This document shows, one piece after another, positions 60,055 through 64,000 of a stretch of DNA of 64,000 nucleotides (positions are counted from its first letter, which is position 1; each line of letters starts with the position of its first letter). Origin of the DNA: JAVBNN01 sp031551525 (GTDB lineage Bacteria > Bacillota > Negativicutes > Acidaminococcales > JAISLQ01). Location: positions 42,668-106,667 of the forward strand of contig JAVBNN010000003.1 in NCBI GenBank assembly GCA_031551525.1, written 5' to 3'. The translations under genes and the position numbers were made by a program. Below the pieces are notes generated by a model. The model had not been told where the DNA came from. It saw nothing but the letters and a program-made list of their open reading frames with translations, and searched no databases.

Positions 60055-61809
60055 TTAGCTCCTAGCCTGGAAGTTTCCATAATAAATAAGGCCGCGAGCG
60101 GTCTCCACCACTATATCCATACCGTCGGCCAAAAGTTCTGTGGCGTTTTCCACTCCTACGATGACCGGTATACCAAAACTTATTCCCACAATAGCAGCAT
60201 GGGAAGTCAGGCCGCCCTCTTCCGTGATAATGGCTCTGGCCTTGAGCGCGCACTGGGTTACCGCCTCGTCCAACGAGCGGGTGACCAGTATTTCATCCGG
60301 GGAGAATTTTTCACAATCTTTTAAATCTTTGATAACACAGGCTTTTCCTTTTACTACTTTATTGCCTATGCCTGTGCCACGCAAAAGGATATTGCCTACT
60401 ATGCGGACATTTATCAGATTGGTGCTGCCTGCCATGCCTACCGGCACACCAGCTGTGATAACGACTACATCACCAGTATTGACCATACCGTTGTCTACCG
60501 CGCAACCGACTGTCGCATTGACCATGTCGTCAGTGTTTTTAGCGGCGGCGCCGAGTAAAGGCTCAATGCCCCAATACATTTGCATACGCCTGGCGCTGGC
60601 TGTATTGGGCGTCACGGCGATTACCCGCGACTGCGGGCGATAGCGCGAGATCATCCGCGCGGTATAACCGGTCTCAGAGGAAGCTATGATAGCCGCCACT
60701 TTCAGTTCATAGGCCACCTGCACGGTAGCGTGACTGATCGCGTCTGTCATAGTAGTATTCTGCCCAGGCAGGTCTTTATACTGTAGGAGTTCGCCATAAC
60801 GCAGCGCCCCCTCCGTGCTTTTCGCCAAAGTTGCCATCGTGCGCACCGCTTCCAGAGGGTATTGGCCGGAGGCTGTTTCCCCGCTGAGCATGATGACGTC
60901 GGAGCCGTCAAGTATGGCGTTGGCCACATCGCTAGCCTCGGCCCTCGTGGGCCGCGGATTGTTTATCATGCTTTCCAGCATCTGGGTAGCTGTGATGACC
61001 GGTTTGCCAGCAGCATTGCACATTTTTATAATGCTTTTTTGCACCAGCGGCACCTGTTCTGCCGGTATCTCGACCCCCAGGTCGCCACGCGCTACCATCA
61101 CGCCGTCCGCTACTTTGATTATTTCTTCTATATTTTGTACGCCTTCGGCATTCTCTATCTTGGCTATTATGCCCATATGAGAGCGCGCTTCTTCCAATAC
61201 TTTGCGGATGGACAGTACGTCGGCCGCCCTTTGAACAAAAGACGCGGCGATAAAATCCATATCTTCTTGCACGGCAAACAATATATCGGCTACATCCTGC
61301 TCCGACAAAAACGGCAGATCGAGGGCTACGCCCGGCACTGCTACCCGCTTGCGTGAGGATATTTCTCCGCCATTCAACACTTTGGTGATTATTTCAGTAC
61401 CTTTTACCTCTTCTATGGCGAGACTGAGCATACCGTCCGCCAGCAAAACCACCGTTCCGGGCTGCAGCAGCTTCGGCAGGCCGCTATAGTTGACCGATAC
61501 CCGCTCCGCTGTGCCTTCAACTTCTTCTGTCGTAAGAACCAGCCGGTCTCCGGGCGATAGGTTTTCCTTGCCGTTGGCAAAAATTCCGAGGCGCATTTCC
61601 GGTCCCTTGGTATCCGCCAGAAGGGCTGTGTGTTTTCCAAGTTCCCGGGCGGCCTCTTGTACCATAGCGATGCGTTTTGAGTGTTCGGCGTGTGTGCCGT
61701 GGGAAAAATTAAACCTGGCGACATCCATCCCCGCTTCGAGCATGTTTTTCAATACTCCGGGTTTGTCCGTACCAGGCCCAACAGTACAAATGATTTTAGT
61801 TTTTTTCAT
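60055..61809 (-). CDS. pyk: pyruvate kinase with C-terminal PEP-utilising domain
   Basis: A 584-residue pyruvate kinase, PEP plus ADP to pyruvate plus ATP. N-terminal MKKTKIICTVGPGTDKP; catalytic FNFSHGTHAEH, AKIENAEGVQNIEEII and MVARGDLGVEIPAEQVP; C-terminal PEPut domain with EEGGLTSHAAIVG, as in Bacillus. That domain may regulate activity; its His lies in the TSH motif. ATG 61809 behind GGGAACGG; 17 earlier codons in the open frame overlap the DUF2007-like gene region and are rejected. Confidence 0.97.
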   Translation of the reverse strand: MKKTKIICTVGPGTDKPGVLKNMLEAGMDVARFNFSHGTHAEHSKRIAMVQEAARELGKHTALLADTKGPEMRLGIFANGKENLSPGDRLVLTTEEVEGTAERVSVNYSGLPKLLQPGTVVLLADGMLSLAIEEVKGTEIITKVLNGGEISSRKRVAVPGVALDLPFLSEQDVADILFAVQEDMDFIAASFVQRAADVLSIRKVLEEARSHMGIIAKIENAEGVQNIEEIIKVADGVMVARGDLGVEIPAEQVPLVQKSIIKMCNAAGKPVITATQMLESMINNPRPTRAEASDVANAILDGSDVIMLSGETASGQYPLEAVRTMATLAKSTEGALRYGELLQYKDLPGQNTTMTDAISHATVQVAYELKVAAIIASSETGYTARMISRYRPQSRVIAVTPNTASARRMQMYWGIEPLLGAAAKNTDDMVNATVGCAVDNGMVNTGDVVVITAGVPVGMAGSTNLINVRIVGNILLRGTGIGNKVVKGKACVIKDLKDCEKFSPDEILVTRSLDEAVTQCALKARAIITEEGGLTSHAAIVGISFGIPVIVGVENATELLADGMDIVVETARGLIYYGNFQARS

Positions 61810-61828
61810 TATTGCCGTTCCCTTTCTG

Positions 61829-62023
61829 TCAACCCGGTCGTTGCAGACAACGATGGGCATTTAGTATTTCATTGGCTTCGGAGGCTTCGGAGGCCGGTAC
61901 GTGTATTTCGAAACTCGAGGTGCTTCCTTCTTTTACCAATACCAGAAAACCTTCGTTTTCCAGCAGTTCCTTTATGCCTTCAGCCTGGGCGAACTTTTGC
62001 GCTATATGGACTACTTTCCACAT
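61829..62023 (-). CDS. small DUF2007-like protein
   Basis: A 64-residue protein (MWKVVHIAQKFAQAEGIKEL .. FEIHVPASEASEANEILNAH) with the beta-alpha-beta layout of the DUF2007 family of putative signal-transducing proteins (often next to pyk in anaerobic Firmicutes). Ribosome site GAGGTGA. It precedes pyk by 19 nt, so they are one operon: small protein, pyk, helical protein. Role unproven. Confidence 0.8.
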   Translation of the reverse strand: MWKVVHIAQKFAQAEGIKELLENEGFLVLVKEGSTSSFEIHVPASEASEANEILNAHRCLQRPG

Positions 62024-62148
62024 AAACTATCACCTCGTCACAGTATATAAGTAAATTAACCAAGTTTCTGTATGTTCTTATTTTATTACTCCAACCCGCA
62101 GTAAGCAAGCGAATCATGTATATTTTGCCAAAATTAGCGGTTTTATGG

Positions 62149-64000
62149 TCATCGCCGGTTTACTGCGCTTTCACCCAAAAGGGCGACCAATTTTTCGAAA
62201 AGTTCCGGTTGAGATGCGTCTACCCACAGCTCGCGGTCTGTCTTTATCGTCCTTTGCGCGCTGTCCAACTCTATAAGTACGGGCGAGCGCCCATGGTACA
62301 AACGTAAAATATTTTTGACGGCTGTGAATATCTTGGTGTTTTCCTGTTTTTGAGATAACTTTATTAAGAGTTTGTCAGGCAAGTTATCGAGAAGCTCTAC
62401 ATCTTCCGCCACCAGTTTTATCGAGTCGTCCTCCACAGATAGGCGACCGTTGACGCGCACGACTTTCTCCTGTGCCAAAAACGCCGCCGCACGCATATAT
62501 ACTTTCGGAAACAGCAACACTTCCATGCTTCCGGTAAAATCCTCCAATTGAATAGTGGCCATAGCATCGCCTTTTTTGGTGTTCATACGCTTACAGTAAG
62601 AAATTATCCCGCCCACTTCTGCCCGCTCACCTTCCCGGCAATCTTTTGCCGCCAGGCTGGCGATATCGGTAAAGCTGCAGAGTTTGTCACGGTAACGGTC
62701 AAGCGGATGCCCGGTAACGTAAAATCCGATGATCTCTTTTTCATCGGCCAGCATATCTTCTGGCGCGATCTCCGGCAGGTCGGGCAGCGCCAGTTCGCCG
62801 GTCTCCCCGCTTTCGCCAAACAGGCCCAGTTGCCCTGCCGACTCGTCCTTTTGTTTTTGCCCGGCGATATTTATCGCCTTGTCCAATATGTAAATAAGTT
62901 GTGAGCGTTTTCCCATACCATCAAAAGCGCCGCATTTGACGAGGCTTTCCAGCACGCGTTTATTGGCGGCCCGGGTTTCCACCCGGTTGCAAAAATCTGC
63001 CAGGCTTTTGAATATACCTGATGATTCACGTGTTTTCAATATCGCTTCTATCGCGGCATCGCCCACATTTTTTACCGCCGCCAGCCCAAACCTGATATTG
63101 CCGTTATCGACGCTAAAACCGCTCCCGCTGGCGTTTACATCCGGCGGAAGCACTTTTATGCCCATGTGCCGACAAACTTCTATATATTGACTTATTTTGC
63201 CATTGTCGCCCATAACGCTGGTCAGCATGGCGGCCATAAATTCCACCGGATAGTGTGTGCGTAGCCAGGCGGTCTGATAAGCCAGAAGGCCGTATGCCGC
63301 ACTATGGGACTTGTTGAAACCATAACCGGCAAAATGTTCCAGCAAAGCGAATACTTCACTGGCAATGCTTTTTTTGACGCCTTTTTGTTCCGCGCCGGTT
63401 ACAAAAGCTTCTTTCTGCGCGGCCAGCTCTTCCGGCTTTTTCTTGCCCATGGCGCGGCGCAGGATATCCGCCTGGGCGAGGGTAAAACCGGACAGGGTGG
63501 ACGCTATCTGCATGACCTGCTCCTGATAGAGTATGACGCCAAAAGTATCTTCAAGGATCGGCTCTAGCGATGGATGCAAGGACTTGGCCCGCTTCTCGCC
63601 ATGCCGTCCGGCTACAAAATCTGCCACCATGCCGGTGCCGAGCGGCCCCGGGCGGTACAAGGCGACCAGGGCTATCAGGTCTTCAAAACGTTCCGGCTTT
63701 AGGTCTTTGACCAGTTGGGTCATGCCGCCCGACTCCATTTGAAATACCCCGGCGGTTTCGCCGCGCGCCAACGCGCGGCAGGTTTCCTGATCGGCCAGGT
63801 CTATTTTTTCTATGTCGATATCTATACCATGAACCGCTTTGATATTAGTGAGTGCGTCCGCGATCACGGTCAGCGTGCGCAAGCCCAAAAGGTCCATTTT
63901 CAAAAGGCCGATCTCCTCCACCCGGTCTTTATCGTATTGGGTGGTAACAAAGCCTTCGGATGAATGTTGCAGGGGAACGAATTCTGTCAAAGGGCGCGGC
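62149..64000 (-). CDS. dnaE: DNA polymerase III alpha subunit DnaE, 5' part beyond window
   Basis: The C-terminal 617 or so residues of a DnaE-type replicative polymerase. RPLTEFVPLQ opens the visible part. The catalytic-core end KMDLLGLRTLTVI, ALYRPGPLGTGMVADFVAGR, EDTFGVILYQEQVMQIA and GYGFNKSHSAAYGLLAYQTA follow. The helix-hairpin-helix region is near 380-440 and a C-terminal OB fold (RAEVGGIISYCKRMNTKKG) ends the protein. The PHP domain and active-site Asp are outside the window. It precedes the small DUF2007-like gene by 125 nt; no terminator is clear between them. Confidence 0.95.
   Translation of the reverse strand, partial: PRPLTEFVPLQHSSEGFVTTQYDKDRVEEIGLLKMDLLGLRTLTVIADALTNIKAVHGIDIDIEKIDLADQETCRALARGETAGVFQMESGGMTQLVKDLKPERFEDLIALVALYRPGPLGTGMVADFVAGRHGEKRAKSLHPSLEPILEDTFGVILYQEQVMQIASTLSGFTLAQADILRRAMGKKKPEELAAQKEAFVTGAEQKGVKKSIASEVFALLEHFAGYGFNKSHSAAYGLLAYQTAWLRTHYPVEFMAAMLTSVMGDNGKISQYIEVCRHMGIKVLPPDVNASGSGFSVDNGNIRFGLAAVKNVGDAAIEAILKTRESSGIFKSLADFCNRVETRAANKRVLESLVKCGAFDGMGKRSQLIYILDKAINIAGQKQKDESAGQLGLFGESGETGELALPDLPEIAPEDMLADEKEIIGFYVTGHPLDRYRDKLCSFTDIASLAAKDCREGERAEVGGIISYCKRMNTKKGDAMATIQLEDFTGSMEVLLFPKVYMRAAAFLAQEKVVRVNGRLSVEDDSIKLVAEDVELLDNLPDKLLIKLSQKQENTKIFTAVKNILRLYHGRSPVLIELDSAQRTIKTDRELWVDASQPELFEKLVALLGESAVNRR

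Overview
The window reads as a chromosome segment of a diderm Firmicute, most likely class Negativicutes. Core genes are of Firmicute type: FapR with PlsX, the rsmD-coaD/tmcAL/yceD-rpmF neighbourhood, MutS2, three T-box-controlled tRNA synthetases, YqzL, DUF3793 and a two-domain pyruvate kinase. One gene encodes a probable outer-membrane beta-barrel, which needs an outer membrane. I saw no insertion sequence, prophage, CRISPR array or integrase. I do not name a genus.

Layout. 1-6063: lipid, acetate and translation housekeeping (plsX partial, fapR with a FapR operator, rpmF, yceD, ackA, tmcAL, a coiled-coil gene, coaD, rsmD). 6115-9517: a DUF4127 protein, a PNPOx-fold protein, a secreted NlpC/P60 hydrolase and tRNA-Pro. 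9568-21489: mutS2, a U32 peptidase, zapA, pheST behind a T-box whose leader carries a 30-codon yqzL-like gene, an RNA methyltransferase and a Ktr/Trk potassium system. 21592-27153: a five-gene envelope operon (membrane protein, processive GT2 synthase, membrane-anchored beta-helix protein, GATase-like protein, coiled-coil/beta-barrel protein) with its own promoter and terminator. It looks like an undescribed exopolysaccharide synthesis and export machine. 27288-31534: a deviant class II aldolase, rplT-rpmI-infC (infC starting at AUU) and thrS with a T-box. 32003-33906: a second DUF4127 protein and a small protein carrying a glycyl-radical-like motif.

34179-43035 is a sigma-54 metabolic cassette. 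A bEBP activator is divergent from six genes: an HMG-CoA-synthase-like/OB-fold fusion lacking catalytic Cys and His, a thiolase, CoA-transferase A and B, a DASS-type transporter and a hydroxyacyl-CoA dehydrogenase. The intergenic space holds a near-consensus -24/-12 promoter and two clusters of phased ACCAATA repeats. rpoN itself lies further along at 47476. Together these suggest inducible import and CoA-dependent catabolism of a small organic acid.

43087-45380 holds small secreted or unknown genes. 45549-50300 holds mscL, a CNNM/CorC transporter, rpoN and T-box tyrS. 50447-51488 is a DUF3793-flavodoxin pair behind palindromes that resemble iron-repressor sites. 51609-57595 holds a HAD phosphatase, an MgtC protein, a GlpA-like/FAD/DUF1667 redox trio without glpK, and a CofE-like ligase. 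57634-64000 holds prs, an unknown helical protein, pyk, a small DUF2007-like protein and the 3' part of dnaE.
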